A DNA stretch of 64,000 bases from an uncultured Bacteroidales bacterium (GCA_902790595.1 CADASL010000010.1:1-64000); one strand, 5' to 3'. Counted from the stretch's first letter, positions 7,640 through 17,077 are shown. Notes: generated from the sequence alone by a model not told the origin. Numbers and translations are program-made.

Positions 7640-8683
7640 ATGGCACAAATGAATTTTGGCGGTGTTATCGAGAACGTGATGACCCGCGAAGAGTTTCCAT
7701 TGGAAAAAGCACGTGAAATATTAAAGAACGAGACCATCGCCGTCATCGGTTATGGCGTTCAGGGTCCTGGCCAGTCGCTTAACCTGCGCGACAACGGCTT
7801 CAACGTTATCGTTGGCCAGCGCGAGGGCAAGACTTACGACAAGGCTGTTGCCGACGGTTGGATTCCGGGCAAGACTCTCTTCTCGATTGAAGAGGCTGCC
7901 GAGCGCGGCACAATCGTTATGTGCTTGCTGTCTGACGCCGCTGTAATGTCAGTTTGGCCGACACTTCAGAAGCACCTGAAACCGGGCAACGCTCTCTACT
8001 TCTCGCACGGTTTCGCCATCACCTGGAACGACCGCACCGGCTGCGTTCCTGCAAAAGACATCGACGTTATTATGGTTGCACCGAAGGGTTCGGGCACATC
8101 GCTGCGCACAATGTTCCTTGAGGGCCGCGGCCTGAACTCGTCATACGCTGTTTACCAGGATGCCACCGGCCGCGCAATGGACCGCACCTTGGCTCTTGGC
8201 ATCGGCATTGGCTCGGGCTATCTGTTCGAGACCACATTCCAACGTGAGGCCACTTCTGACCTTACCGGCGAGCGCGGCTCACTGATGGGCGCCATCCAAG
8301 GCTTGCTGCTGGCTCAATACGAGGTTCTGCGCGAGCACGGACACACCCCGTCAGAAGCCTTCAACGAGACTGTTGAGGAGTTGACTCAATCGCTTATGCC
8401 GCTCTTCGCAAAGAACGGTATGGACTGGATGTACGCAAACTGCTCAACAACCGCACAGCGCGGCGCTCTCGACTGGTTCCCGCGTTTCCACGACGCAGTG
8501 AAACCTGTTATGGAGTGGCTTTACCTGTCAGTTAAGAGCGGTATTGAGGCTCAAATCTCTATCGACAGCAACTCGAAACCCGACTACCGCGTCGGCCTTG
8601 AGAAGGAACTGAAGGCAATGCGCGAGAGCGAGATGTGGCAGACAGCCGTTACCGTTCGCAAACTGCGTCCGGAGAACAACTAA
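7640..8683 (+). CDS. ilvC: Ketol-acid reductoisomerase
   Basis: The enzyme isomerises and reduces acetolactate or acetohydroxybutyrate with NAD(P)H and Mg, the second common step of branched-chain amino-acid synthesis. The 347-residue protein has an N-terminal Rossmann domain with the glycine motif GYGVQGPGQSLNLRDNG (about residues 36-52), and an all-helical C-terminal domain carrying acidic metal-binding residues in the AIQGLLLAQYEVLREHG and FNETVEEL segments. Length and motifs match the Bacteroidota form. Codon use is GC-richer than the toxin-antitoxin genes just before it. A terminator follows at 8721. Confidence 0.96.
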   Translation: MAQMNFGGVIENVMTREEFPLEKAREILKNETIAVIGYGVQGPGQSLNLRDNGFNVIVGQREGKTYDKAVADGWIPGKTLFSIEEAAERGTIVMCLLSDAAVMSVWPTLQKHLKPGNALYFSHGFAITWNDRTGCVPAKDIDVIMVAPKGSGTSLRTMFLEGRGLNSSYAVYQDATGRAMDRTLALGIGIGSGYLFETTFQREATSDLTGERGSLMGAIQGLLLAQYEVLREHGHTPSEAFNETVEELTQSLMPLFAKNGMDWMYANCSTTAQRGALDWFPRFHDAVKPVMEWLYLSVKSGIEAQISIDSNSKPDYRVGLEKELKAMRESEMWQTAVTVRKLRPENN

Positions 8684-8720
8684 TGAATTGTTTTTCATAG
8701 GAGTATATTAATTGTTTGTA

Positions 8721-8752
8721 AAAGCCGCTTCAGCAATGAGGCGGCTTTTTTA
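8721..8752 (+). terminator. Intrinsic terminator after ilvC
   Basis: The inverted repeat aaagccgc/gcggcttt, with a 12-base loop, is followed directly by a T run. It lies about 40 bases after the ilvC stop and closes the ilv region. Confidence 0.8.
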
Positions 8753-8810
8753 ATGCGCTTAAGCGGGATTAGACGGAAAATCTTCGCAAAAAAAACGCGG
8801 AAATCCCCAG

Positions 8811-9932
8811 TTACTTCTTGAAGGCCTTTTGTACCAGGGAGAACGATTTGTGAAGCAGGAATGCCGCCGTAAAGCAGCCAACAATGCTCAAAACAGCCGT
8901 AAAAAACCATTTGAGAGTGACCGGCATAGCCATTGACTCAAACAACCTGGTGAAAGGGACAATCACGGCGGGGCAGATGAAAAATACCGTGTACGACAAT
9001 CGCCCCAGCATTGCGGCCTTTTTATTCGGGCGGTTGAAATACCTGAAGAAAACCGACATCAGGAAAAGGCACATTCCGCAGCTAATCATCGGCTCCCAAA
9101 GGGCGTAGAAGAGCGATTGCATATTGAGTCCGCCAGTGAATGCGCTCCAATCCTCAATGTAATGAACCGACAGCAGCAGCATCGGCAGGCAGAGCAACGA
9201 AAAAAGCAGCCACGGCAGCGCGAAACCGATTTTCAGTTTGTGAATCCAGTCGTTGCGCTGGGCTATCAGTCCCGATATGAACATTCCGATGTAAACCGGG
9301 TAAAATCCCCACTGGATACCCGGCTGTGAGGCTCGCGCAGGCGAGAAAAGCCTTACAATAAACGAGATGATGCCGAATATTGCCACAAACAATGTGGCCC
9401 GCAAAGCGGGTGTCTGCTTCCACAATTCGGCCATCAGCGGCTCAACGCTTGGGCAGAACCGCTCATAAACGGCGTAGAGGAGCTCCAAAGTCAGCAGTGT
9501 GGCTATGAACCACATTGGACCGAGCGAGAATTCGTGTTTCATCAAGTAGCACCAAAATGTGAACCAGTCCGATGGCATACCAAACATCCGTGCGACAAAG
9601 AAAACCACCGTTGGATGGAACAAAAAGGCGTAAACGGCTAATGGAATGCCCAGCCGCAAAACGCGCCGTTTGACAAACTCGCGGAAGCCCCAGCGGTGGT
9701 ACGACGCCCGCGCCAGCATTGCCGACATCAGGAAAAAGGCGGCCGCCAGAAACGAGAGGTTCACCGTTTTAATGGTGTTGACCACGATGAGTGCCGTCCC
9801 GTCGAAACGGTCGGTCGAGACATAGTACCAATGGCCAATTCCGCCGTATGCAATCAGCGTTTGGTGAAAAATGATGAGGCACATCAAAAACACCTTCAAG
9901 CGGTCGATGTAATAGTAGTATGTTCTGCCCAT
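8811..9932 (-). CDS. Membrane acyltransferase, acyltransferase-3 family
   Basis: The 373-residue polytopic membrane protein starts with MGRTYYYYIDRLKVFLMCLIIFHQTL, the typical opening of acyltransferase-3 (OafA/OpgC-like) proteins, where a cytoplasmic arginine precedes TM1 and a conserved histidine (FHQTL) lies within it. About ten hydrophobic segments follow. Such enzymes O-acylate surface polysaccharides or glucans with acyl-CoA-derived groups; the acceptor here is unknown. The frame stays open upstream to 10121 and overlaps the universal stress gene, but that extension is not protein-like and ATG 9932 begins exactly at the family motif. It stands alone, on the strand opposite to ilvC. Confidence 0.87.
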   Translation of the reverse strand: MGRTYYYYIDRLKVFLMCLIIFHQTLIAYGGIGHWYYVSTDRFDGTALIVVNTIKTVNLSFLAAAFFLMSAMLARASYHRWGFREFVKRRVLRLGIPLAVYAFLFHPTVVFFVARMFGMPSDWFTFWCYLMKHEFSLGPMWFIATLLTLELLYAVYERFCPSVEPLMAELWKQTPALRATLFVAIFGIISFIVRLFSPARASQPGIQWGFYPVYIGMFISGLIAQRNDWIHKLKIGFALPWLLFSLLCLPMLLLSVHYIEDWSAFTGGLNMQSLFYALWEPMISCGMCLFLMSVFFRYFNRPNKKAAMLGRLSYTVFFICPAVIVPFTRLFESMAMPVTLKWFFTAVLSIVGCFTAAFLLHKSFSLVQKAFKK

Positions 9933-10013
9933 AGATGGATTTCGATTCACGAAATTAATGTTTTTCCACAAAAAATCTTGCCCGAAGTTTGAAAATATGT
10001 TTTCCGGCGCCGA

Positions 10014-10046
10014 CAAAAAAACCGCCACTCTCTCAAGCGGCGGTCT
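10014..10046 (-). terminator. Intrinsic terminator after the universal stress gene
   Basis: On the minus strand, accgccg...ggcggt forms a stem followed by seven T residues. It lies about 25 bases beyond the stop of the gene ending at 10070, and separates it from the acyltransferase gene. Confidence 0.75.
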
Positions 10047-10069
10047 TATTGTAACGGAATCATTATCAA

Positions 10070-10900
10070 TTAATAAAGCGAGCCCAAAGCAAAATTTGAG
10101 TTCTTGCGCGGGTTGACGCACATTACCGGAATGCGAGCCGTGTTGGCAATGATGTACTGTTCGCTGGCGCCCAGAACATAGTCGAGAGTGCCGATGTTCT
10201 TGGTGGTCATAATCATCATCAGGTCGGCCTCAATACGTTTTGCGTACTCAATGGTCTGGTCTTCGAACTTGCCGTTTGCCGCGGTTTCAATCTCGTATTC
10301 AACCTCGTATTTGGTAAGATATTTCTTAGCGAACGACAGGTTGGTGTTCACCTTCTTCACAAGAGCCGAGTCGCTGACCTCCTGCTTGATGAAGCAGATT
10401 TTTGCGTTGAAAATCTTGCCGAAATAGATGGCCCAAACCAGTTTTTCGCGGTTCTCGTTCTTGAAATCGACCGGGAAGACAATCTTGCTGTAAGTGGAGT
10501 TCTCGAGCGGCGGGTCCTGCACAACAATAAACGGCGCGTACGAGCTGACAATAACTTTCAAAGCCCAGCTGCCGGTCAACTTCTGCATACCCTTCATACC
10601 GTGTGTGCCCATTATCACAAGGTTGATGTCGTCGTTGTCACGAGTGTACTCGCCGATGGTGGTGAAAATGGTTCCAACCAGAACAACGGCTTCCACTTTG
10701 AGTCCGTTGGCTTTTTCGGCTTCGGCGGCCACCTGCTGAAGTTTCTGCTGTGCGTCGTCAACCTCTTTGTCGCTTTTGGCGATATGAAGAAGCGCAATAC
10801 TGTTCTCCAACACTTTGGCTATTTTAACTGCGTGTGCCAATGCGTTTTGTGCCACTTCGGTGAAATCCCAGGGCACAATTATTCTTTTACCCGATTCCAT
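10070..10900 (-). CDS. Universal stress protein with two tandem Usp domains
   Basis: The 276-residue cytoplasmic protein contains two copies of the Usp fold. The first (about 1-145) opens with IIVPWDFTEVAQNALAHAVKIAK and carries the nucleotide-binding pattern MGTHGMKGMQKLTGS. The second (about 150-276) opens with KIVFPVDFKNENREKLVWAI and has a diverged form of the same loop (NIGTLDYVLGASEQYI). Tandem Usp proteins bind ATP or act in stress and growth-arrest responses; the exact role is not readable. A TATATTTG -7 box at 10931-10938 (minus strand) suggests its own promoter. Confidence 0.92.
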   Translation of the reverse strand: MESGKRIIVPWDFTEVAQNALAHAVKIAKVLENSIALLHIAKSDKEVDDAQQKLQQVAAEAEKANGLKVEAVVLVGTIFTTIGEYTRDNDDINLVIMGTHGMKGMQKLTGSWALKVIVSSYAPFIVVQDPPLENSTYSKIVFPVDFKNENREKLVWAIYFGKIFNAKICFIKQEVSDSALVKKVNTNLSFAKKYLTKYEVEYEIETAANGKFEDQTIEYAKRIEADLMMIMTTKNIGTLDYVLGASEQYIIANTARIPVMCVNPRKNSNFALGSLY

Positions 10901-10930
10901 TTTTTAGAATGTCTTAAAATAGATATTTTA

Positions 10931-10938
10931 CAAATATA
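10931..10938 (-). promoter_or_regulatory. -7 promoter element of the universal stress gene
   Basis: TATATTTG on the minus strand matches TAnnTTTG and lies about 30 bases before the start codon at 10900. I see no convincing -33 TTG at the usual spacing in the very A/T-rich sequence upstream. Confidence 0.45.
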
Positions 10939-11046
10939 GATTTTTTTTAAAAAATGTGTAATTTATATTTTTGATATGTGATAATTTTTAAGCCGTTAGG
11001 CGGCAGATTTTCCGGATTTCGACGGGGAACATCGCTGGAAAAGCAC

Positions 11047-11079
11047 AAAAAAAGTCCGGAAGCGTGTTGCCTCCGGACC
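11047..11079 (-). terminator. Intrinsic terminator after lpxA
   Basis: On the minus strand, gtccgga and tccggac form a 7-bp stem with an 11-base loop, followed by seven T residues. It closes the lpxC/fabZ-lpxA transcript. Confidence 0.85.
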
Positions 11080-11110
11080 TTAATATTTTATAAAGAAAAT
11101 CTGCGCCCGA

Positions 11111-11896
11111 CTATTTCCGACTTATGCAGCTTGGAACAATACCGCGTGTGCACCCTTTGATGAACGATACAATGTAGTCGCGTTCGGTGCTCTGTGGCAG
11201 TGTTTCCATAATTTTGTCAAGCGCCTGTGTGGTATTCATTCCACCCTGGTAGATGATGCGGTAAGCATCGTGAATGGCGTTGATGGTGTCGTTATCGAAT
11301 CCGCGACGGCGCAGACCAACAAGGTTGAGGCCGAAATACGAAGCCGGCTCACCACCAACAATCACGTAAGGCGGAAGGTCCTTGCTGACGCGAGTGCCGC
11401 CCTGAAGCATCATATATGAACCAATGTGCGTGAACTGATGCAGAAGCGAGCCGCCGCCGATTACTGCAAAATCATCCACGTGAACCTCGCCGGCAAACTG
11501 TGTGGCGTTCGAGATAATCAGGTTGTTGCCCAGAATGCAGTCGTGGCCGACGTGGGTGTAAGCCATTAGCAGGTTGTTGTTGCCGATGACCGTGCGGCCG
11601 GTCGAATTGGTTCCGCGATTGATGGTTACAAATTCGCGGATGGTGTTGTTGTCGCCAATCTCGCAGGTGGTGTATTCGCCAACGAATTTCAGGTCCTGCG
11701 GAACGGCTCCCAGCACGGCGTGCGGGAAAATGCGGCAGTTGCAGCCGATGCGTGTTCCCTCAAAAATAACGGCGCCGCTCATAATCTTTGTTCCGTCGCC
11801 GATAACAACATCCTTGTCGATGGTTACAAAAGGGCCAATCTCAACATTCTGCCCTATTTTGGCATCCGGATGGATGTTTGAAAATTTGTTTGTCAT
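11111..11896 (-). CDS. lpxA: Acyl-ACP:UDP-N-acetylglucosamine O-acyltransferase
   Basis: The enzyme starts lipid A synthesis by transferring 3-hydroxyacyl groups from ACP to UDP-GlcNAc in the cytoplasm. The 261-residue protein is built of hexapeptide repeats (IGQNVEIGPFVTIDKDVVIGDG and onward) that form a left-handed beta helix. The catalytic histidine region is TNSTGRTVIGNNNLLMAYTHVGHDC, and the helical C-terminal domain begins near GLRRRGFD. The start codon overlaps the stop of lpxC/fabZ by one base (TAATG), implying translational coupling. lpxD, which often precedes this pair, is not in the neighbourhood. Confidence 0.97.
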   Translation of the reverse strand: MTNKFSNIHPDAKIGQNVEIGPFVTIDKDVVIGDGTKIMSGAVIFEGTRIGCNCRIFPHAVLGAVPQDLKFVGEYTTCEIGDNNTIREFVTINRGTNSTGRTVIGNNNLLMAYTHVGHDCILGNNLIISNATQFAGEVHVDDFAVIGGGSLLHQFTHIGSYMMLQGGTRVSKDLPPYVIVGGEPASYFGLNLVGLRRRGFDNDTINAIHDAYRIIYQGGMNTTQALDKIMETLPQSTERDYIVSFIKGCTRGIVPSCISRK

Positions 11897-13317
11897 TATT
11901 CTTCAGTATTCGTTTCGTTATTCTCCTCGGTTTTGTTGTGCACAAGCTGCGCCATCATTTCGGCCTCCATAACCAAAGCCGAGCCAATGAACATCTGTCC
12001 GCGCATATGGCACAGGCCGCGGCGAACAGGGGCAAGGTATTCGAGTTTGAAAATGAGCGTGTCGCCCGGCACCACCTTGCGCTTGAACTTCACGTTGTCG
12101 ATTTTCAGGAAGTAGGTCGACCACTCCTGCGGCTTTTCAAGGTCTTTCAGCACCAGAATTCCGCCCACCTGGGCCATTGCCTCAATCTGAAGCACGCCGG
12201 GCATCACGGGTTCCTGCGGAAAGTGGCCCACAAAGAACGGCTCGTTCATCGTCACGCACTTAATACCCACTACCGAGTTTTCGGTCATCTCGATAATCTT
12301 GTCGACAAGCAGGAACGGCGGCCGGTGGGGCAGCAGTTTCATTATGTCGTTGATGTCGTAGATTGGCTTTTGGTCGGGGTGGTAGATTGGCGCAACGCCG
12401 TTTTTCTGCTGGAACTTTATGCACTGGCGAATCTGCTTTGCAAACTCGGTGTTGGCAAAGTGTCCGGGCTTTTTGGCAATGAATTTGCCTTTTATTTTTC
12501 GTCCGGTCAGGGCCAGGTCGCCTATAATGTCGAGCAGCTTGTGGCGTGCCGGTTCGTTGTCGTATTTCAGGTCCTCGTTGAGGATTCCTTCGCGGGCTTT
12601 CACACGCGGCTTGTTGCAGAAGTCGGCAATGCGGTCGAACTCCTCTTGCGAGATTTTGTTCTCGACAATCACAATGGCGTTGTCGAGCTGTCCGCCGCGA
12701 ATCAGGTTCATATTGAACAACGGAACCAGCTCGTGGGCGAAGACGAAGGTGCGGCAGTTGGCAATATTTTTTTCGAAATCGCTGATATCGTCAATGCTGG
12801 CGAACTGCTGTCCGAGCACTTTCGAGTTGAAGTCGATAAGCACGTCGATACTGAATTTTGAGTCGGGGTAGGCGATAATCTCGATTCCGCGCTCTTCGTT
12901 CACATAGCGGATATTCTCTTTTACTTCAAAGTATTGGCGTTCAGCATCTTGCTCTTCAATTCCAGCTTTTTTCAGAGCATCAAGAAACTCGATTGAACTG
13001 CCGCTCATAATTGGTGTTTCGGGGCCGTCAATCTCGATAAGAATGTTGTCGATACCCTGACTGTAAACGGCGGCCATCACGTGCTCGATAGTCGAAACAC
13101 GGGCATCGCCGCGGCCAATGGTGGTTCCACGCGAAGTGTCAATCACATATTCGGCCAAAGCCGGAATAACGGGTTTTCCTTCTAAATCAATGCGTTGAAA
13201 TTTGTATCCAAAATCGATTGGGGCGGGTTTGAAAGTCATTTTCACGTGTGCCCCGGTGTGCAAACCAGTTCCTTCGACGGTAACTTCGTTTTTGATAGTC
13301 TGTTGCTTATCAGTCAT
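11896..13317 (-). CDS. lpxC/fabZ: Bifunctional UDP-3-O-acyl-GlcNAc deacetylase / 3-hydroxyacyl-ACP dehydratase
   Basis: Two enzymes are fused in one 473-residue chain, as is usual in Bacteroidota and related phyla. The N-terminal two thirds (about 1-305) is LpxC, the zinc deacetylase committing lipid A synthesis; zinc and catalytic residues are seen in STIEHVMAA and RHKLLDIIGDLAL. The C-terminal third (about 330-473) is the FabZ hot-dog dehydratase with the active-site histidine and glutamate in VGHFPQEPVMPGVLQIEAMAQ. I use ATG 13317 (MTDKQQT); an in-frame upstream ATG at 13356 would add 13 unconserved residues. It is divergent from ileS, with about 190 bases between, and coupled to lpxA. Confidence 0.95.
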   Translation of the reverse strand: MTDKQQTIKNEVTVEGTGLHTGAHVKMTFKPAPIDFGYKFQRIDLEGKPVIPALAEYVIDTSRGTTIGRGDARVSTIEHVMAAVYSQGIDNILIEIDGPETPIMSGSSIEFLDALKKAGIEEQDAERQYFEVKENIRYVNEERGIEIIAYPDSKFSIDVLIDFNSKVLGQQFASIDDISDFEKNIANCRTFVFAHELVPLFNMNLIRGGQLDNAIVIVENKISQEEFDRIADFCNKPRVKAREGILNEDLKYDNEPARHKLLDIIGDLALTGRKIKGKFIAKKPGHFANTEFAKQIRQCIKFQQKNGVAPIYHPDQKPIYDINDIMKLLPHRPPFLLVDKIIEMTENSVVGIKCVTMNEPFFVGHFPQEPVMPGVLQIEAMAQVGGILVLKDLEKPQEWSTYFLKIDNVKFKRKVVPGDTLIFKLEYLAPVRRGLCHMRGQMFIGSALVMEAEMMAQLVHNKTEENNETNTEE

Positions 13318-13468
13318 TTTCAGCGATTTAATTGCGCTATTTAAAAAGTGGTGCAAAAATAAATGATTTCACTCACAAACGCAAACAGATAATGCTGACA
13401 ACAAACACTGAAGCTGACGCAAATGCTGACACTAATAACAAACACTATCAATCCTTGAATTAAAAAAC

Positions 13469-13476
13469 TATATTTG
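13469..13476 (+). promoter_or_regulatory. -7 promoter element of ileS
   Basis: TATATTTG matches TAnnTTTG and lies 34 bases before the ileS start codon. No clear TTG is present at the expected -33 distance. Confidence 0.45.
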
Positions 13477-13510
13477 CGCGTTTTTTCGAGAAATATAAAA
13501 CATCATAATT

Positions 13511-16500
13511 ATGAGCGGTAAATTTCCAGAATACAAGCAGTTGGACTTGTCGCAGATTAACAAAGACGTCCTTGAGCAATGGAACAAGGACAACACCTTT
13601 CAGAAAAGTATCGACACTCGCGCGGGACACCCGAAATTCATCTTCTTCGAAGGTCCGCCGTCGGCTAACGGAATGCCTGGCATTCACCACGTTATGGCGC
13701 GAAGCATTAAGGACATCATCTGCCGATACAAGACGCTGCAGGGCTTTCTGGTCGACCGCAAGGCTGGCTGGGACACTCACGGCCTGCCCGTTGAGTTGGG
13801 CGTTGAGAAGCAGCTGGGCATCACCAAGGAAGACATCGGCAAGAAAATCAGCGTTGACGACTACAACCACGCTTGCCGTTCCGAGGTTATGAAGTACACC
13901 GCCCAATGGCGCGACCTGACCGCCAAAATGGGCTACTGGGTGAATATGGACGACCCCTACATCACCTACGACAACCGCTACATCGAGACGCTGTGGTATC
14001 TGCTTAAAACCATCTATAACAAGGGGTTACTCTATAAGGGATACACCATTCAGCCGTACTCGCCCGCCGCTGGTACGGGCCTTTCGACTCACGAGTTGAA
14101 CCAACCTGGCTGCTACCGCGACGTGAAGGACACCACCTGCACCGCGCAGTTTAAGGTCACAGACGCTGACAATCAGTTGGTTAAAGATATTCTGGCGAAA
14201 GCCGACGCCGACCACAAGCAACTCTTCATTCTGGCCTGGACCACCACGCCGTGGACCCTGCCGTCGAACACCGCTTTGTGCGTTGGACCGAAGATTGACT
14301 ATGTGGCCGTTGAGACCAAGAATCCCTACACCGAGCAGGCTTGCACGGTGATTGTGGCCAAATCGCGTTTCAGCGCCTATTTCAACGATAAGAACCCTGG
14401 CACGGTGATTGCCGAAATGAAGGGCACCGACCTTGTGGGCATCCACTACGAGCAGTTGTTTCCGTGGGTTGACCCGTGCGAACTGGTTGACAAACAGATT
14501 GTTAACAAGAAAGCCGACGCCTTCCGCGTCATTCCTGGCGACTATGTCACCACCGAAGACGGTACGGGCATTGTTCACATTGCGCCCACGTTCGGCGCCG
14601 ACGACGCCAAGGTGGCCAAGGCCGCTGGAATCCCGTCGCTGTTTATGATTAACAAGGCTGGCGAGACGCGTCCAATGGTTGACCTGACTGGCAAATACTA
14701 CTTCACCGCCGACCTTGACGAGCAGTTTGTGCGCGATTTTGTCAACATCGGCATCTACAAGGAATATGAAGGCCGCTGGGTGAAGAACGCCTACGACCCG
14801 CAGTTCACCGTCAACGGAAAATACGACGAGCAGGCGGCGCAGAAAGCCGAGAATCTCGACATCTTCATCTGTATGAAAATGAAGGCCGAGGGCACCGTTT
14901 ATAAGATTGAAAAACACGTGCATAACTATCCGCACTGCTGGCGCACCGACAAACCCGTGCTCTACTATCCGCTCGACAGTTGGTTCATCAAGGCCACTGC
15001 CGTGAAGGACCAAATGGTGGAACTGAACAAGACCATCAACTGGAAGCCGCAGAGCACTGGCGAAGGCCGCTTTGGCAAGTGGCTCGAAAACATCAACGAC
15101 TGGAACCTGAGCCGCTCGCGCTACTGGGGCACGCCGCTGCCCATCTGGCGCACCGAGGACGGCGCCGAGCAACTCTGCATCGGGTCGGTTGAGGAACTCT
15201 GCGCCGAGATTGAGAAGGCTGTAGCCGCGGGCGTTATGAAAGAGAATCCGTACACGGCCAAGGGCTTCAAGGTTGGCGATTACTCGAAAGAGAACTACGA
15301 CAAGATTGACCTGCACCGCCCCTACATCGACGCTGTGGTGCTTGTCGCGCCAAGCGGAAAACCAATGTACCGCGAGAAAGACCTGATTGACGTGTGGTTC
15401 GATTCGGGCGCAATGCCGTTCGCGCAGCGCCACTGGCCGTTTGAGCACAAAGACGATTTCGACACGCTCTACCCCGCCGACTTCATTGCCGAGGGCGTCG
15501 ACCAAACACGCGGCTGGTTCTACACTCTGCACGCCATCAGCACAATGATTAACGGCAAGGTGGCCTTCAAGAACATCATCTCGAACGGTCTTGTGCTTGA
15601 CAAGAACGGCAGCAAAATGTCGAAACGTCTGGGCAACGCCGTCGACCCGTTCTCGACAATCGAAAAATACGGTTCCGACCCGCTTCGCTGGTATATGATT
15701 ACCAACGCACAGCCGTGGGACAACCTGAAATTCGACATAGAAGGCGTTGACGAGGTGAAACGCAAATTCTTCGGAACGCTCTATAACACATACAGTTTCT
15801 TTGCGCTTTACGCGAATGTGGACGGTTTCACTTATCGTGAGAAGGACATTCCGCTGGCCGAGCGCCCCGAGATTGACCGCTGGATTCTGTCGCTCTTGAA
15901 CTCGCTCATCAACGAGGTGCAGGACGCGCTCGACAACTACGAGCCAACCCGCGCAGGACGCGCCATTCAGGATTTTGTCATCGACAACTTGAGCAACTGG
16001 TACGTGCGCCTGAACCGCAAACGCTTCTGGGGCGGTCAGTACGACGCCGACAAGATTGCAGCCTATCAGACGCTCTACACCTGCCTTGAGACGGTGGCCG
16101 TGCTGGGCAGCCCGATAGCGCCATTCTATATGGATTTGCTCTACCGCGACCTGACGCAGGCCACTGGCCGCGCCGCCACATCGGTGCACCTGGCGCAGTT
16201 CCCCAAAGCCGACCGCTCGGCCATCGACACCGACCTTGAAGAGCGAATGGCACTGGCACAGCGCATCTCGTCAATGGTTCTCGGTCTTCGCCGAAAGGTG
16301 AGCCTGAAGGTTCGCCAACCGCTGAGCAAGATTATGGTGCCCATCCACAGCGAGAAAATGCGCCGTCAGATTGAGGCGGTCAAGCCGATAATTATGACAG
16401 AGGTGAATGTAAAAGACATTGAACTGCTGGAAAATACGACTGGCATTCTGGTTAAGCGCATCAAGCCCGATTTCAAGGTTCTGGGACCGAAATACGGCAA

Positions 16501-16981
16501 GATTATGAAGCAGTTGTCGGCCGCCATCGGCCAAATGAGCCAAGAGGACATTGCCGCGCTTGAGCAGGCCGAGAAGTTCGACCTGACCGTTGACGGACAG
16601 GCAGTTACCATTGTTCGCACCGACGTTGAGATTGTGTCGGAAGACATTCCTGGCTGGCTGGTGACTAACGAGGGCACACTCACCGTGGCTCTCGACATCA
16701 CCCTGACCGACGAGTTGAAGAACGAGGGCGTGGCCCGCGAACTTGTAAACCGCATTCAAAACATCCGTAAGGACAGCGGCTTTGAGGTGACGGACAAAAT
16801 CAACATCCGCATCTCTGACAACGCCTACTCGAACGACGCCATAGCCAACTTCCGCCAATACATTGCAAGTCAGACACTCGCCAACAAAATTGAGGTTGTC
16901 AAAGACTTGAATGCTGACAACGCCATCACGGTGGATATTGACGAGGAGGTGAATCTGTTTGTTAAGGTTGAGAAGATTTAG
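13511..16981 (+). CDS. ileS: Isoleucyl-tRNA synthetase, long eukaryote-like type
   Basis: This enzyme charges tRNA-Ile and edits Val-tRNA-Ile. At 1156 residues it is well above the usual ~930 of the common bacterial enzyme, matching the eukaryote-like IleS2 type. The class I signatures are FFEGPPSANGMPGIHHVMAR near residue 50 (a HIGH variant) and NGSKMSKRLGN (KMSKS) near residue 700. The editing domain lies between them (LAWTTTPWTLPSNTALCVG). The C-terminal half holds the anticodon-binding helices and an extended tail. IleS2-type enzymes are known for low sensitivity to mupirocin; that this one is resistant is inference. A strong terminator follows. Confidence 0.97.
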   Translation: MSGKFPEYKQLDLSQINKDVLEQWNKDNTFQKSIDTRAGHPKFIFFEGPPSANGMPGIHHVMARSIKDIICRYKTLQGFLVDRKAGWDTHGLPVELGVEKQLGITKEDIGKKISVDDYNHACRSEVMKYTAQWRDLTAKMGYWVNMDDPYITYDNRYIETLWYLLKTIYNKGLLYKGYTIQPYSPAAGTGLSTHELNQPGCYRDVKDTTCTAQFKVTDADNQLVKDILAKADADHKQLFILAWTTTPWTLPSNTALCVGPKIDYVAVETKNPYTEQACTVIVAKSRFSAYFNDKNPGTVIAEMKGTDLVGIHYEQLFPWVDPCELVDKQIVNKKADAFRVIPGDYVTTEDGTGIVHIAPTFGADDAKVAKAAGIPSLFMINKAGETRPMVDLTGKYYFTADLDEQFVRDFVNIGIYKEYEGRWVKNAYDPQFTVNGKYDEQAAQKAENLDIFICMKMKAEGTVYKIEKHVHNYPHCWRTDKPVLYYPLDSWFIKATAVKDQMVELNKTINWKPQSTGEGRFGKWLENINDWNLSRSRYWGTPLPIWRTEDGAEQLCIGSVEELCAEIEKAVAAGVMKENPYTAKGFKVGDYSKENYDKIDLHRPYIDAVVLVAPSGKPMYREKDLIDVWFDSGAMPFAQRHWPFEHKDDFDTLYPADFIAEGVDQTRGWFYTLHAISTMINGKVAFKNIISNGLVLDKNGSKMSKRLGNAVDPFSTIEKYGSDPLRWYMITNAQPWDNLKFDIEGVDEVKRKFFGTLYNTYSFFALYANVDGFTYREKDIPLAERPEIDRWILSLLNSLINEVQDALDNYEPTRAGRAIQDFVIDNLSNWYVRLNRKRFWGGQYDADKIAAYQTLYTCLETVAVLGSPIAPFYMDLLYRDLTQATGRAATSVHLAQFPKADRSAIDTDLEERMALAQRISSMVLGLRRKVSLKVRQPLSKIMVPIHSEKMRRQIEAVKPIIMTEVNVKDIELLENTTGILVKRIKPDFKVLGPKYGKIMKQLSAAIGQMSQEDIAALEQAEKFDLTVDGQAVTIVRTDVEIVSEDIPGWLVTNEGTLTVALDITLTDELKNEGVARELVNRIQNIRKDSGFEVTDKINIRISDNAYSNDAIANFRQYIASQTLANKIEVVKDLNADNAITVDIDEEVNLFVKVEKI

Positions 16982-17008
16982 AAAGATTTAAAGGTTAGAC
17001 ATAGAAGA

Positions 17009-17045
17009 AACCCGCTGTGAACGAAGAGTTTGCAGCGGGTTTTTG
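17009..17045 (+). terminator. Intrinsic terminator after ileS
   Basis: The perfect inverted repeat aacccgctg/cagcgggtt, with a 15-base loop, runs into a T-rich stretch 28 bases after the ileS stop. Confidence 0.85.
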
Positions 17046-17077
17046 TTTGAGATAATATGTTGTGAAACCAAAATTCC

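Noticed and set aside
8752..8811. Possible short gene between ilvC and the acyltransferase
   Set aside because: Only a terminator and a brief A/T-rich spacer are visible; no frame has protein character.
11878..12861. Open frame on the plus strand opposite lpxC/fabZ
   Set aside because: Antisense shadow; the real gene on the other strand has clear catalytic motifs throughout.
14027..16189. 720-codon open frame on the minus strand opposite ileS
   Set aside because: Antisense shadow of ileS; the translation resembles other shadows (Val, His and Arg rich) and has no domain.
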